Origin: an uncultured Holophagaceae bacterium | GTDB taxonomy: Bacteria > Acidobacteriota > Holophagae > Holophagales > Holophagaceae | Reading direction: 5' to 3' | Length of the DNA stretch: 7,657 nt | Assembly (NCBI GenBank): GCA_903927605.1 | Contig: CAIYNT010000197.1 | Location: 1-7,657 of the forward strand | In this document: positions 1 through 7,655 of the stretch, piece by piece | Position numbering within the stretch: the first letter of the stretch is position 1 | Layout: each line of letters starts with the position of its first letter | Program-made: the position numbers and the translations under genes | Notes under the pieces: generated by a model | The model's input: the letters and a program-made list of their open reading frames with translations, nothing else | The model's database searches: none | Told to the model about the DNA's origin: nothing

Positions 1-1216
<1,216 letters not shown>

Positions 1217-1279
1217 TCGGACCTCAAAGAGCGCTGCGAACGTCGGACCGGTGGACCCGGTGACCGAGGGATATGCAGA

Positions 1280-1303
1280 ACTCGGCCAATGTACCGGCCG
1301 AGT
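1280..1303 (-). promoter_or_regulatory. Perfect 8-bp inverted repeat in the rpoD leader
   Basis: ACTCGGCC and GGCCGAGT are perfect inverted arms separated by 8 nt. The repeat lies between the predicted rpoD promoter and its start codon. If transcription starts near 1309, the RNA hairpin would form within about 6 nt of the mRNA 5' end. There is no T-run after it, so it does not look like an intrinsic terminator for dnaG. It could be a 5'-stabilising stem-loop or a dyad operator. The arms are seen in the sequence; any role is inference. Confidence 0.5.
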
Positions 1304-1315
1304 CCGGAACTTTTC

Positions 1316-1343
1316 AGTATACGGAAAATATCGATTCAGGCAA
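1316..1343 (-). promoter_or_regulatory. Predicted sigma-70 promoter of rpoD
   Basis: On the minus strand, TTGCCT (-35, 1343-1338) and TATACT (-10, 1321-1316) are separated by 16 nt. The -10 box matches 5 of 6 consensus bases and the -35 box 4 of 6. The patch is AT-rich within a GC-rich region and starts 22 nt past the dnaG stop codon. The predicted start of transcription is near 1309, giving a leader of about 93 nt. Placement between dnaG and rpoD suggests that sigma-factor synthesis is uncoupled from primase transcription. If the consensus boxes are functional, RpoD would serve its own promoter. Confidence 0.6.
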
Positions 1344-1364
1344 GGGGCAGGGCTGGTGGCGTGG

Positions 1365-3152
1365 TCAGCGCGGCCCCCGTCGTCGGCGGGAAAGCTCCTT
1401 CTGGCGGGCCAGGAGGTCGTTCTGCCTGGTCATGACCCGATTCATGAGTGCAGGGTCCACGATGGTGGCTGGATCCTGGAGCAGGCGGTTGTTGGCCTGG
1501 AGCTCGCGATCCAGATAACGCCCTTCAAGTTTGGCGAACAGGGCCGCGGTGTCCCGGCCAGCCTCATCCTGACGGCTGGCCTGGGCCTCCAGGTGGCGGA
1601 GGCTCGCCATGGCGCCCTCGGGAAGCTGCGTCACATCCCCCTCTGCATCCAACAGAGCCTGGAGCAGGGGCGCGCCCTCCAGGCTTTCCCACCAGGCGGG
1701 GGGTACCCCCTGAACAAGTTGCCACTGGCCGGCCGTGCTCATCAGGAGGAGTCCGCGGATGAGGTCGTCCAGCTCCGCTGTGACCTGAACTGCCTGGGTG
1801 GGCGCTCCCGATTGTTGACCGGCTGCCTCCTGCCGGCCCCGTACGGCCCGGTCCAACTCCTGCAGGGGCACCTGGAGCTGGTGGGCCAGGCTGGCGAAGA
1901 GGTCGCGGCTTTCTGTGGTGCGGGGCAGGTAGGGCAGGAAGTCCAGCAGGTCCTTGAAGGCGCCCATGCGGTCGGTGATCCGGCGCAGGTCCTTACCCTC
2001 CATGGCCCGGTCCACCATGAAGGCCGTCCAATCCGGCGCCGCGCGCAGCAGGTCGTGGAAGGCCTCGCCACCCAGCTTGAGACACCAGGTATCAGGGTCC
2101 TCGCCTTGGGGCAGCTCCAGCAGACGCATCTCGAAGCCCAGCGGGAGGGCCATCCTCAGGCTCTTCTCCATGGCCCGTCGGCCCGCGGCATCGCCATCGA
2201 AGCAGAGGATCACCCGGCGGGTGAAACGGCCCAGGGCCTGCAGGTGTTCCTCGGTGAGGGCCGTGCCCAGGGGCGCCACCGCCTGGTGGATGCCGTGCTG
2301 GTGGAGCTGCAGCACGTCGAAATAGCCCTCCACGATCAGGGCCCCGTCCTTCATGACGCCCTTGGCCCGGTGAAAGCCAAAGAGGGTGCCCCCCTTGTGG
2401 AAGAGTGGCGTGTCGCGGGTGTTCAGGTACTTGGGCTGTCCTCCACCGTATCGCGCGCCTTGCGCGCTCCCGCTCGCTTCGCTTGCGGAGGTGGAGCCTC
2501 CACCCATCACTCTGCCGCCGAAAGCCACGATTCGGCCCCGGGCATCGTGGATGGGGATGGTGAGGCGGTTGCGCAGGAAGTCGATCTGAGTGCCCCGTTC
2601 GCTGCGGCTGGCCAGGCCCGTCTGCTCCAGCAGTTCGGCGGAAAAATTCACGCCGCGCAAGTGGTTCACCAGGGCATCCCAGGCATCCGGAGCCAGGCCG
2701 AAGCCGGCTTCCACGAGAAAGGGGCCCTGGTAGCCGCGCTGGCGCAGGTAGGCCTTGGCTGCATCATTCCGATCCAGTTGAGCTTCGAAGAAGGCCTGGG
2801 CGGCATCCAGGGCGGCCCGCATGCGGGTCTCCAAGTCCACCTCGGCGGTGGGCCGCTCCCGGCGCTGGGGCAGGTCGATGCCCGCGGCCCGGGCCAGCTG
2901 CTCCAGCGCCTCCGGAAACGTCAGACCTTCTCGTTCCATGAGCCAGGCGAAGGCATCCCCGTGCTTGCCGCAACCGAAACAGTGGTAGAAACCCCGGTTG
3001 GGCACCACCTGGAAGCTGGGGCTGCGCTCAGCGTGGAAGGGACAGAGACCCACGTGGGCCGAACCCTGCTTGCGCAGCTTCACCGCCGAACCCACCAGGG
3101 CCAGCAAGTCCGTGGCGTCCCGGACGCGCTCGACGATTTCGCGATCACGCAT
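1365..3152 (-). CDS. dnaG: DNA primase DnaG with an in-frame repeat-derived insertion
   Basis: Synthesises RNA primers for the replication fork together with the DnaB helicase. The protein is 595 residues. The N-terminal CHC2 zinc-binding domain has C37, H40, C58 and C61 (GLCPFH, then [10 protein letters not shown]). The RNA polymerase core follows, with the conserved [15 protein letters not shown] region at 240-254. The TOPRIM domain has its catalytic glutamate at E275 (IVEGYFDV) and the DxD pair at D319/D321 (CFDGDAAG). The rest, to a basic tail of RRRRGPR, is the weakly conserved helicase-binding part. The ATG at 3152 is chosen because [20 protein letters not shown] matches the usual DnaG N-terminus; the reading frame stays open to an ATG at 3254, but those 34 residues are atypical. 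The ribosome binding site is weak (AGGA 11 nt upstream). Residues 217-235 come from a structured 57-nt insertion described separately. All key catalytic residues are present, so the enzyme should be functional. Confidence 0.96.
   Translation of the reverse strand: MRDREIVERVRDATDLLALVGSAVKLRKQGSAHVGLCPFHAERSPSFQVVPNRGFYHCFGCGKHGDAFAWLMEREGLTFPEALEQLARAAGIDLPQRRERPTAEVDLETRMRAALDAAQAFFEAQLDRNDAAKAYLRQRGYQGPFLVEAGFGLAPDAWDALVNHLRGVNFSAELLEQTGLASRSERGTQIDFLRNRLTIPIHDARGRIVAFGGRVMGGGSTSASEASGSAQGARYGGGQPKYLNTRDTPLFHKGGTLFGFHRAKGVMKDGALIVEGYFDVLQLHQHGIHQAVAPLGTALTEEHLQALGRFTRRVILCFDGDAAGRRAMEKSLRMALPLGFEMRLLELPQGEDPDTWCLKLGGEAFHDLLRAAPDWTAFMVDRAMEGKDLRRITDRMGAFKDLLDFLPYLPRTTESRDLFASLAHQLQVPLQELDRAVRGRQEAAGQQSGAPTQAVQVTAELDDLIRGLLLMSTAGQWQLVQGVPPAWWESLEGAPLLQALLDAEGDVTQLPEGAMASLRHLEAQASRQDEAGRDTAALFAKLEGRYLDRELQANNRLLQDPATIVDPALMNRVMTRQNDLLARQKELSRRRRGPR
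2440..2504 (-). repeat. 57-nt palindromic element with 8-bp direct repeats, inserted in frame in dnaG
   Basis: In the dnaG coding direction, GGTGGAGG occurs at 2504-2497 and again at 2447-2440, offset by exactly 57 nt (19 codons). Between them lies a nested palindrome. An outer 7-bp stem (CTCCACC/GGTGGAG; plus-strand 2441-2447 with 2490-2496) encloses two hairpins. One is perfect: GCGCGC with a 3-nt loop and GCGCGC at 2453-2467. The other is imperfect, closed by CCGC/GCGG at 2470-2488. The left copy of GGTGGAGG also forms a perfect palindrome with the adjacent CTCCACC. The element is translated as a Gly/Ser/Ala-rich stretch (residues 217-235, [19 protein letters not shown]). Deleting 57 nt leaves [11 protein letters not shown], which fits the normal DnaG spacing (compare VLDDGEPKYLN, from memory). 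The direct repeats resemble a target-site duplication. Whether further copies exist in the genome cannot be seen here. Confidence 0.75.
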
Positions 3153-3310
3153 GGTTGGAGAAGTCCTGAAAAAAAAGATCCACACTCGCCGGGCTGCATG
3201 GAGGTGGCGGAGGAGACGAGGGCAGCGCCAGGGTTCAGCATACCTCCGCTCCATCCGTGATTTTCGTTCCTTTCTGGCGTGCCATATTTAGCATTCGTTT
3301 GGTGGAACCC

Positions 3311-4300
3311 ATGACCCAACTCCTCGACACCATCCTGCTCTTCAGCCTGCCGGCCTCGGGCAAGTCGGAGGTGCGCCGCTATCTGGCCAGTCTGACTCCC
3401 GAGCAGTGCCGGAACGATTTCCACCTGGGGCCCACCCTGCAGCTGGACGACTATCCCTACGTCCACCTCATGCACCGCATCGACGACGAGTTGAAGGCGA
3501 ACGGATTGGACTACGCCTACTACTTGGGACCCAACCGTCCCTTCCGCGACAACTGGACCTGGGCCGTCCTCATCGAGTTGCTGAATGAGGACCATGCCAA
3601 CCTCTTGGCCGGACGCCAGATCGAGGTGCCCAGCGCCGCCCAGCACCTGTTCGACCGCCTGGACGCGGCCCACGCGAAGGTCGGTCTCGCCCAGCCACTA
3701 GGGGACACCCCGCATCGCCTCCGGGTGCGCATGGCTGAAATCCTGGAAGGCGAGTGTCGTGCCGAACTGGACGCCCTCAATCGCCAGAACGCCCAAGACA
3801 AGGCTGGTCGCACCCTGGTCATCGAGGCCGCCCGCGGCGGTGCCCATGGCTCGGCCTTTCCGCTGTGCCCACCCCACGGCTATGAGACAGCCTTCCAGAC
3901 TCTGTCACCGGCCATCCTGGAACAGGCAGCGGTGCTCTACGTCTGGGTGGAACCCGCCGAGAGCCGCCGCAAGAACATCGAACGGGGTCGTCCGGATGGT
4001 CAGGGCAGCATCCTCCATCACAGCGTGCCCATGGAGGTGATGCTGGGCCAGTACGGCTGCGACGACATGGCCTGGTTGCTGGCGCAGAGCGACCACCCTG
4101 GGTCCATCCGTGTCGAGCGCACGCTATTGGAAGGCGACCGCCATGCCACAAGGGTCTACCACCTGCCCGTGGCCCGCTTCGACAATCGGAACGACCTCAC
4201 CACCTTCGTCCGCGAAGACCAGAAACTCTGGAAGGCAGAGGACGTGAAAGCCATTCACAGTGGACTGAAGTCAGCATTCGATCAGCTGGCGAAGCGATAG
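3311..4300 (+). CDS. P-loop kinase-like protein of unknown function
   Basis: A 329-residue soluble protein with no signal peptide or membrane segment. A P-loop-like motif near the N-terminus follows a hydrophobic beta-strand (TILLFSLPASGKSE, residues 7-20; K18, S19). The first glycine of the classical Walker A pattern is replaced by Ser12. Further notable segments are LQLDDYPYVHLMHRIDDEL, the tract around NWTWAVLIELLNEDHANLL, and LYVWVEPAESRRKNIERGRP. The last resembles the arginine-rich lid of small-molecule kinases (AAA_33 or gluconate/adenylylsulfate-kinase-like). I infer phosphotransfer or nucleotide binding, but no substrate can be named. The ATG at 3311 is chosen for the upstream GGTGGA (5-nt gap) and because the P-loop strand then begins at residue 7. 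An in-frame ATG at 3257 would add 18 unconvincing residues. The gene is divergent from dnaG (158-nt gap with an AT-rich patch at 3283-3290 but no clear promoter) and converges on the transporter gene with a 27-nt gap. Confidence 0.85.
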   Translation: MTQLLDTILLFSLPASGKSEVRRYLASLTPEQCRNDFHLGPTLQLDDYPYVHLMHRIDDELKANGLDYAYYLGPNRPFRDNWTWAVLIELLNEDHANLLAGRQIEVPSAAQHLFDRLDAAHAKVGLAQPLGDTPHRLRVRMAEILEGECRAELDALNRQNAQDKAGRTLVIEAARGGAHGSAFPLCPPHGYETAFQTLSPAILEQAAVLYVWVEPAESRRKNIERGRPDGQGSILHHSVPMEVMLGQYGCDDMAWLLAQSDHPGSIRVERTLLEGDRHATRVYHLPVARFDNRNDLTTFVREDQKLWKAEDVKAIHSGLKSAFDQLAKR

Positions 4301-4327
4301 CCTGCAGCCCACGGCCCACAGCCCGTT

Positions 4328-5701
4328 TCAGTGTGCCCCCGCCCCCGCCTTGGCGTGCCAGAGGCGGGTCATGATGAAGGCCCCGAGAAGACTGAAGGGG
4401 ATGATGGCGCCCACCCAGACCCAGGCGTGGGCGGGTTGGTGACCATGCAAGGCGATTCCATCCCAGCCATGAGTCTTCAGGATCCAGCCCAGGCCGAAAC
4501 CAGTGAGGCCCGAACCGATGTACTGGATGCCATCCAGAGCGCCCGTGACTGTGGCCGCAGCCTTGCGGCCGCCGAAGTCCATGCTGGCGGTGCCGCTGAG
4601 CATGCCGTGGACGCCGAAGATGAACATGGCGGTGAGGCCCAACAGGAGCACGGCCCAGACCTGGCCGCCAGAGGTGCCCTGGCCCAGGGTGAGGCCCAGC
4701 AGGCCCAGCATCACGACCTGCATCAGGTAGAAGAGGAAGGCCACCGGCGGGCGGCGGGACTGGAACAGCTTGTCGCTCATCCAGCCGCAGAGCAGGCCAC
4801 CCAGGATGCCGCCACCCATGAAGGCAATGCCCGTCCACCAGAACAGGTACTCCTTCTTGCCCAGGTGGTAGATCTCCTGCAGGTACTCGGTGAAGTAGAG
4901 CATCACGCCCTGCCGTACGAAGCCGGTGCAGAATTCCGCGAAGATCAGCGACACGATGATCGGGTTGTGGAAGACCTTCCTCCCGAGGTCACCCAGGGGC
5001 AGGGGTGCATCTTCGGCGGAGCCGGCATTGGAGCCGTCCCCGGTGTCGAAGTCTTTGCAGCCCGCATGGCTCGGGCGGTTGCGCACCAGGAACCAGTCCA
5101 CGGCGAACATGAAGACCATGGCGGCGGCGGGCACGAACCAGATGATGGTCCAGCTGCGGAAGCTGGCCAGCAGCCAGGCACCGATGGTGGTGGCCAGGAA
5201 ATACCCTGAACTGATCATGATGCCGAAGATGCCGCCAAAGACCCCGCGCTCCTTCACGTGGAACCAGGTGCTGTTCACCTTCACCACGGACAGGGCCCCG
5301 AAGCTCTGGAAGTACATGTTCAGGCTCCAGAGCAGGCTCATGCTGACTAGCACCCTGGAACCATCTCCATTCAAGAACATGAGCCCGATGAGCAGGTTCA
5401 GCAGGGCCGCGCCCAGGGAACCCGCCAGGATGGCCTTGCGGCCGCCGATGCGATCCGCGATGGGTCCATTGAGCGCGACGGCCAGTCCGTAGGTCCAGAA
5501 ACCGGCCGAGGCGATGAGTCCCATCTGGGCCTTGTCCAGGTGGTACCAGGCACCGATGTCGTTCTTCACGATGTTGAAGTTGTAGCGGCCCATGTACATG
5601 GCCGCGTAGGTCAGCCCCAGGGGAAACCAGTTCAGGAATCGGCGCAAGCGGAAGGCGGGACTGTGTTCCAAAGGGCTACTCAGCCTTCCGGAAGACCTCA
5701 T
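4328..5701 (-). CDS. MFS transporter, organophosphate:phosphate antiporter (GlpT/UhpT) type
   Basis: Predicted inner-membrane major facilitator protein of 457 residues with about 12 hydrophobic helices in two halves, split by a charged central loop near residues 210-245. The loop 2-3 MFS signature is visible as NGPIADRIGGRKAIL. Family-specific features are GRYNF in TM1, WFHVKERGVFGGIFG after TM4, GFVRQG in TM7 and MDFGGRKAAATVTG in TM11. R39 and R263 correspond by context, and by a constant 6-residue offset, to the phosphate-binding R45 and R269 of E. coli GlpT. It probably exchanges a phosphorylated three-carbon or sugar compound for inorganic phosphate. The TM5 segment after ERG lacks the histidine I recall in GlpT, so glycerol-3-phosphate itself is uncertain. 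The ATG at 5701 overlaps the upstream lipoprotein gene by 26 nt and has no clear Shine-Dalgarno. A TTG at 5671, behind GGAAGG (12-nt gap), would give a non-overlapping protein 10 residues shorter. Confidence 0.88.
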   Translation of the reverse strand: MRSSGRLSSPLEHSPAFRLRRFLNWFPLGLTYAAMYMGRYNFNIVKNDIGAWYHLDKAQMGLIASAGFWTYGLAVALNGPIADRIGGRKAILAGSLGAALLNLLIGLMFLNGDGSRVLVSMSLLWSLNMYFQSFGALSVVKVNSTWFHVKERGVFGGIFGIMISSGYFLATTIGAWLLASFRSWTIIWFVPAAAMVFMFAVDWFLVRNRPSHAGCKDFDTGDGSNAGSAEDAPLPLGDLGRKVFHNPIIVSLIFAEFCTGFVRQGVMLYFTEYLQEIYHLGKKEYLFWWTGIAFMGGGILGGLLCGWMSDKLFQSRRPPVAFLFYLMQVVMLGLLGLTLGQGTSGGQVWAVLLLGLTAMFIFGVHGMLSGTASMDFGGRKAAATVTGALDGIQYIGSGLTGFGLGWILKTHGWDGIALHGHQPAHAWVWVGAIIPFSLLGAFIMTRLWHAKAGAGAH

Positions 5702-6221
5702 CGGTACTGGTCAGTTCCCAGGCTCCCCGGCGCCGCTCGAAGGTGGCATGGCGCGGCTTGGTCTGACCCACCCTTGCCTCCTGGTGCAGGGCCTGGAACA
5801 GGGGGAACTGGGCTGTGGGCTTCTCCAGGCGGATCTCATAGACCACCCGGGCGCCTTCACGGGTGGGCTCCATCTGGACGGCCCGCACGAAGACCGCCAC
5901 CGCGGCCGGCATCGAAAACCCCTGGGGCGCGGCCTTGATGGCCTTGGGGGCATCGGGCTTCAGGTGGAAGGTGAAGACCTCATGGCCACCGTCGGATTTG
6001 ACCGAACACTCAAACCAGCCGCTCTTGTCGAGGTTGTCCTTGAGCGCGGCAAGGCGCAAGTGGGCGGGGGAGCCCTTTTCGGCGGAGGCCTTTTCGGGGA
6101 CCGTGACGGGGACCACCACGGGGTAGAGCGGACGGATCAGGTCCTCGGCCTTCCTGCGGTCCAGCTTGGAGCTGCAGGCCAAGGTGAGCAGGAGGGCGGG
6201 AAGGAACAGGGCGGTGCGCAT
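5676..6221 (-). CDS. Small predicted lipoprotein of unknown function
   Basis: A 181-residue protein with a short type II signal peptide: MRTALFLPALLLTLAC, with Cys16 as the predicted lipidated residue. The cleavage site (LLTLAC) fits the permissive bacterial lipoprotein pattern, although position -3 is Thr and not the usual Leu. The mature part begins SSKLDRRKAEDLIRPLYP and contains several beta-strand-like stretches (HEVFTFHLK, ARVVYEIRLEKP, HATFERRRGAWELT). I recognise no enzyme motif or named domain. The ATG at 6221 is chosen because AAGGA lies 7 nt upstream and the signal peptide starts there; an in-frame ATG at 6245 would put eight charged residues before it. The gene is upstream of, and overlaps, the transporter gene, so the two are probably co-transcribed and translationally coupled. 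The lipoprotein may act at the envelope alongside the transporter, but that is inferred from position only. Confidence 0.85.
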   Translation of the reverse strand: MRTALFLPALLLTLACSSKLDRRKAEDLIRPLYPVVVPVTVPEKASAEKGSPAHLRLAALKDNLDKSGWFECSVKSDGGHEVFTFHLKPDAPKAIKAAPQGFSMPAAVAVFVRAVQMEPTREGARVVYEIRLEKPTAQFPLFQALHQEARVGQTKPRHATFERRRGAWELTSTDEVFRKAE

Positions 6222-6288
6222 GATCGATTCCTTTTCGGTTCGCAAAGGTACGCGGTCCCTCGAGCTGCAGCGGATGAACCTCGCAGTA

Positions 6289-6313
6289 TCCTATCAAGCT
6301 TCTGCTGATAGGA
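6289..6313 (+). promoter_or_regulatory. Inverted repeat occluding the kbl ribosome binding site
   Basis: TCCTATCA (6289-6296) and TGATAGGA (6306-6313) are perfect 8-bp inverted arms around a 9-nt loop. The right arm contains the first four bases of the kbl Shine-Dalgarno AGGAGGT (6310-6316), 4 nt before the GTG start. If the arms pair in the mRNA, the ribosome site would be partly sequestered. The repeat could instead be a dyad operator for a transcriptional regulator, because it also lies upstream of the divergent lipoprotein gene. No strong promoter hexamers are visible in the 99-nt gap. Confidence 0.5.
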
Positions 6314-6320
6314 GGTCACC

Positions 6321-7517
6321 GTGAACCCCGGCTACCTGGCCCATCTCAACCATGAGCTCGAACAGCTGAAGGAGGCGGGGCTCTACAAGACCGAGCGGGT
6401 CATCACCTCGCCCCAGCAGCCCCGGTTGACCGCCAACGGCAGGGAGGTGGTCTGCCTCTGCGCCAACAACTACCTGGGTCTGGCCAATCATCCCGAGGTT
6501 ATCGCGGCCGCCAAGGCCGGGATGGATGACCATGGTTTCGGCATGGCCTCGGTTCGTTTCATCTGTGGCACCCAGGACATCCATCGGGAGTTGGAACAGA
6601 AGCTGGCGGCCTTCCTCGGCTTCGAAGACACCCAGCTATACTCCTCCTGCTTCGACGCCAACGGAGCGATCTTCGAGGGCCTGCTGGGTGAGGAGGACGC
6701 TGTCATCAGCGATGCCTTGAATCATGCCTCGATCATCGACGGCATCCGCCTCTGCAAGGCCAAGCGATTCCGGTTCGCCAACTCCGACATGGCCGATTTG
6801 GAGGCCCAGCTCCAGGCCGCCGATGCCGATGGCGCGCGCTTCAAGCTGGTGGTGACAGACGGGGTTTTCAGCATGGACGGATTTATCGCCAGGCTCGGCG
6901 AGATCTGCGATCTCGCCGAAAGATATCAGGCCATGGTGATGGTGGATGACAGTCACGCGGTGGGGTTCATGGGCGTGAATGGCCGAGGTACCCCCGAACA
7001 TTGCGGTGTCATGGGTCGGGTGGACTTCCTGACCGGCACCTTCGGCAAGGCCCTGGGTGGGGCTTCCGGAGGCTACATCGCCGGCAGGCGGGAAGCCATC
7101 GACTGGCTGCGGCAGAAGGCGCGCCCCTACCTGTTCTCCAACTCGGTGGCCCCCAACATCGTGGCTGCCACCCTCAAGGTGCTGGACCTGCTGAGGAACA
7201 GCCAGGGCCTCATCAGGCAGGTCCACGAGAATGCCAAGTACTTCCGCGCAGGCATGGAGCAGGCGGGCTTCAAGCTGCTGCCGGGCGAGCATCCCATCGT
7301 GCCGGTCATGCTGTATGAGGCCCCTCTCGCCCAGGAGTTCGCCCGGCGCCTGCTGGACGAGGGCGTCTATGTCATCGGCTTTTTCTTCCCGGTGGTGCCC
7401 AAAGGGCTGGCCCGCATCCGCACCCAGCTGAGCGCCGCCCACACCCGCGCAGACCTGGACCACGCCATCGCGGCCTTCACGAAGGTGGGCCGGGAACTGG
7501 GCGTCATCCGGTCCTAG
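6321..7517 (+). CDS. kbl: Glycine C-acetyltransferase (2-amino-3-ketobutyrate CoA ligase)
   Basis: PLP enzyme that cleaves 2-amino-3-ketobutyrate with CoA to glycine and acetyl-CoA, the second step of threonine degradation after threonine dehydrogenase. At 398 residues it matches the E. coli enzyme in length and is highly similar throughout. Conserved blocks include [49 protein letters not shown] and [13 protein letters not shown] (H135 stacks on the cofactor). They continue with [11 protein letters not shown] (D209, H212) and [13 protein letters not shown], with K243 as the Schiff-base lysine, one position before E. coli K244. The C-terminal [23 protein letters not shown] is also typical. 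Related enzymes such as KBL-like 8-amino-7-oxononanoate or 5-aminolevulinate synthases are less likely given this close match. It starts at GTG behind AGGAGGT (4-nt gap). No threonine dehydrogenase gene is adjacent within the window; the gene upstream is divergent. Confidence 0.97.
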   Translation: MNPGYLAHLNHELEQLKEAGLYKTERVITSPQQPRLTANGREVVCLCANNYLGLANHPEVIAAAKAGMDDHGFGMASVRFICGTQDIHRELEQKLAAFLGFEDTQLYSSCFDANGAIFEGLLGEEDAVISDALNHASIIDGIRLCKAKRFRFANSDMADLEAQLQAADADGARFKLVVTDGVFSMDGFIARLGEICDLAERYQAMVMVDDSHAVGFMGVNGRGTPEHCGVMGRVDFLTGTFGKALGGASGGYIAGRREAIDWLRQKARPYLFSNSVAPNIVAATLKVLDLLRNSQGLIRQVHENAKYFRAGMEQAGFKLLPGEHPIVPVMLYEAPLAQEFARRLLDEGVYVIGFFFPVVPKGLARIRTQLSAAHTRADLDHAIAAFTKVGRELGVIRS

Positions 7518-7593
7518 TGAACCCCGCCTGGAATACGTGAATCAGTGGCGATGATGGCGGGGTGCACTTCCATCGGGGCAAAGCCCCTCTGGC

Positions 7594-7620
7594 GCCAGGG
7601 CACGCGTTGCGTGTCCTGGC
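7594..7620. repeat. 12-bp hairpin with a 3-nt loop
   Basis: GCCAGGGCACGC (7594-7605), loop GTT, GCGTGTCCTGGC (7609-7620). Eleven Watson-Crick pairs and one G·T pair at 7600/7614. The G·T pair is tolerated only in RNA on the plus strand, which hints that the structure may matter at the RNA level, although one position is weak evidence. Confidence 0.6.
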
Positions 7621-7629
7621 TGTCACCCC

Positions 7630-7655
7630 CCTGGGGGCACTGCCGTGCCCCCAGG
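7630..7655. repeat. Perfect 11-bp hairpin with a 4-nt loop
   Basis: CCTGGGGGCAC (7630-7640), loop TGCC, GTGCCCCCAGG (7645-7655), a perfect 11-bp stem at the end of the window. No T-run is visible after it, but only two bases of sequence remain, so a terminator cannot be completely excluded. Confidence 0.6.

Larger units (their letters stand above)
7521..7655. repeat. Dense cluster of inverted repeats downstream of kbl, truncated at window end
   Basis: The 140 nt after kbl hold no convincing gene but several nested inverted repeats. ACCCCGCC (7521-7528) pairs with GGCGGGGT (7556-7563). GGGGTGCA (7559-7566) can instead pair with TG-T-CACCCC (7621-7629, one bulged T). That outer stem encloses GGGGC-AAA-GCCCC (7575-7587) and a 12-bp hairpin (7594-7620). 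A further 11-bp hairpin follows at 7630-7655. None is followed by a T-run, so an ordinary intrinsic terminator is unlikely. The arrangement suggests a REP- or MITE-like intergenic repeat or a structured RNA leader of the next gene. The window ends before this can be decided. Confidence 0.55.

Noticed and set aside
3169..3176. Run of eight A on the plus strand ahead of dnaG
   Set aside because: Considered as a terminator tail or slippage site, but no adjacent GC-rich stem is evident and it lies outside the chosen coding region.
3153..3254. N-terminal extension of DnaG to an ATG at 3254
   Set aside because: The extra 34 residues are Arg/Trp/Phe-rich and unlike DnaG N-termini, while [12 protein letters not shown] at 3152 matches the family start.
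1251..3260. A 669-codon plus-strand open frame covering dnaG
   Set aside because: It lies antisense to the clearly recognised dnaG gene. Its long open length is a by-product of high GC codon bias, and its translation shows no recognisable domain.
3080..3673. A 197-codon minus-strand open frame spanning the dnaG start and the P-loop gene
   Set aside because: It would overlap two better-supported genes, and its translation has no domain.
4301..4327. Short GC-rich direct repeats (CAGCCCAC/CCACAGCCC) between the convergent genes
   Set aside because: Only 27 nt long and imperfect, with no hairpin plus T-run, so it is likely chance.
4331..5209. A 292-codon plus-strand open frame opposite the transporter gene
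   Set aside because: Antisense shadow rich in Glu, His and Gly, with no ribosome site or domain; the opposite strand encodes a clear 12-TM transporter.
6636..7463. A 275-codon minus-strand open frame opposite kbl
   Set aside because: Antisense to a strongly conserved enzyme; the predicted protein is His/Gly-rich and has no recognisable family.
7575..7655. Intrinsic terminator for kbl
   Set aside because: The hairpins are strong but none is followed by a T-run, so a standard Rho-independent terminator is not supported.
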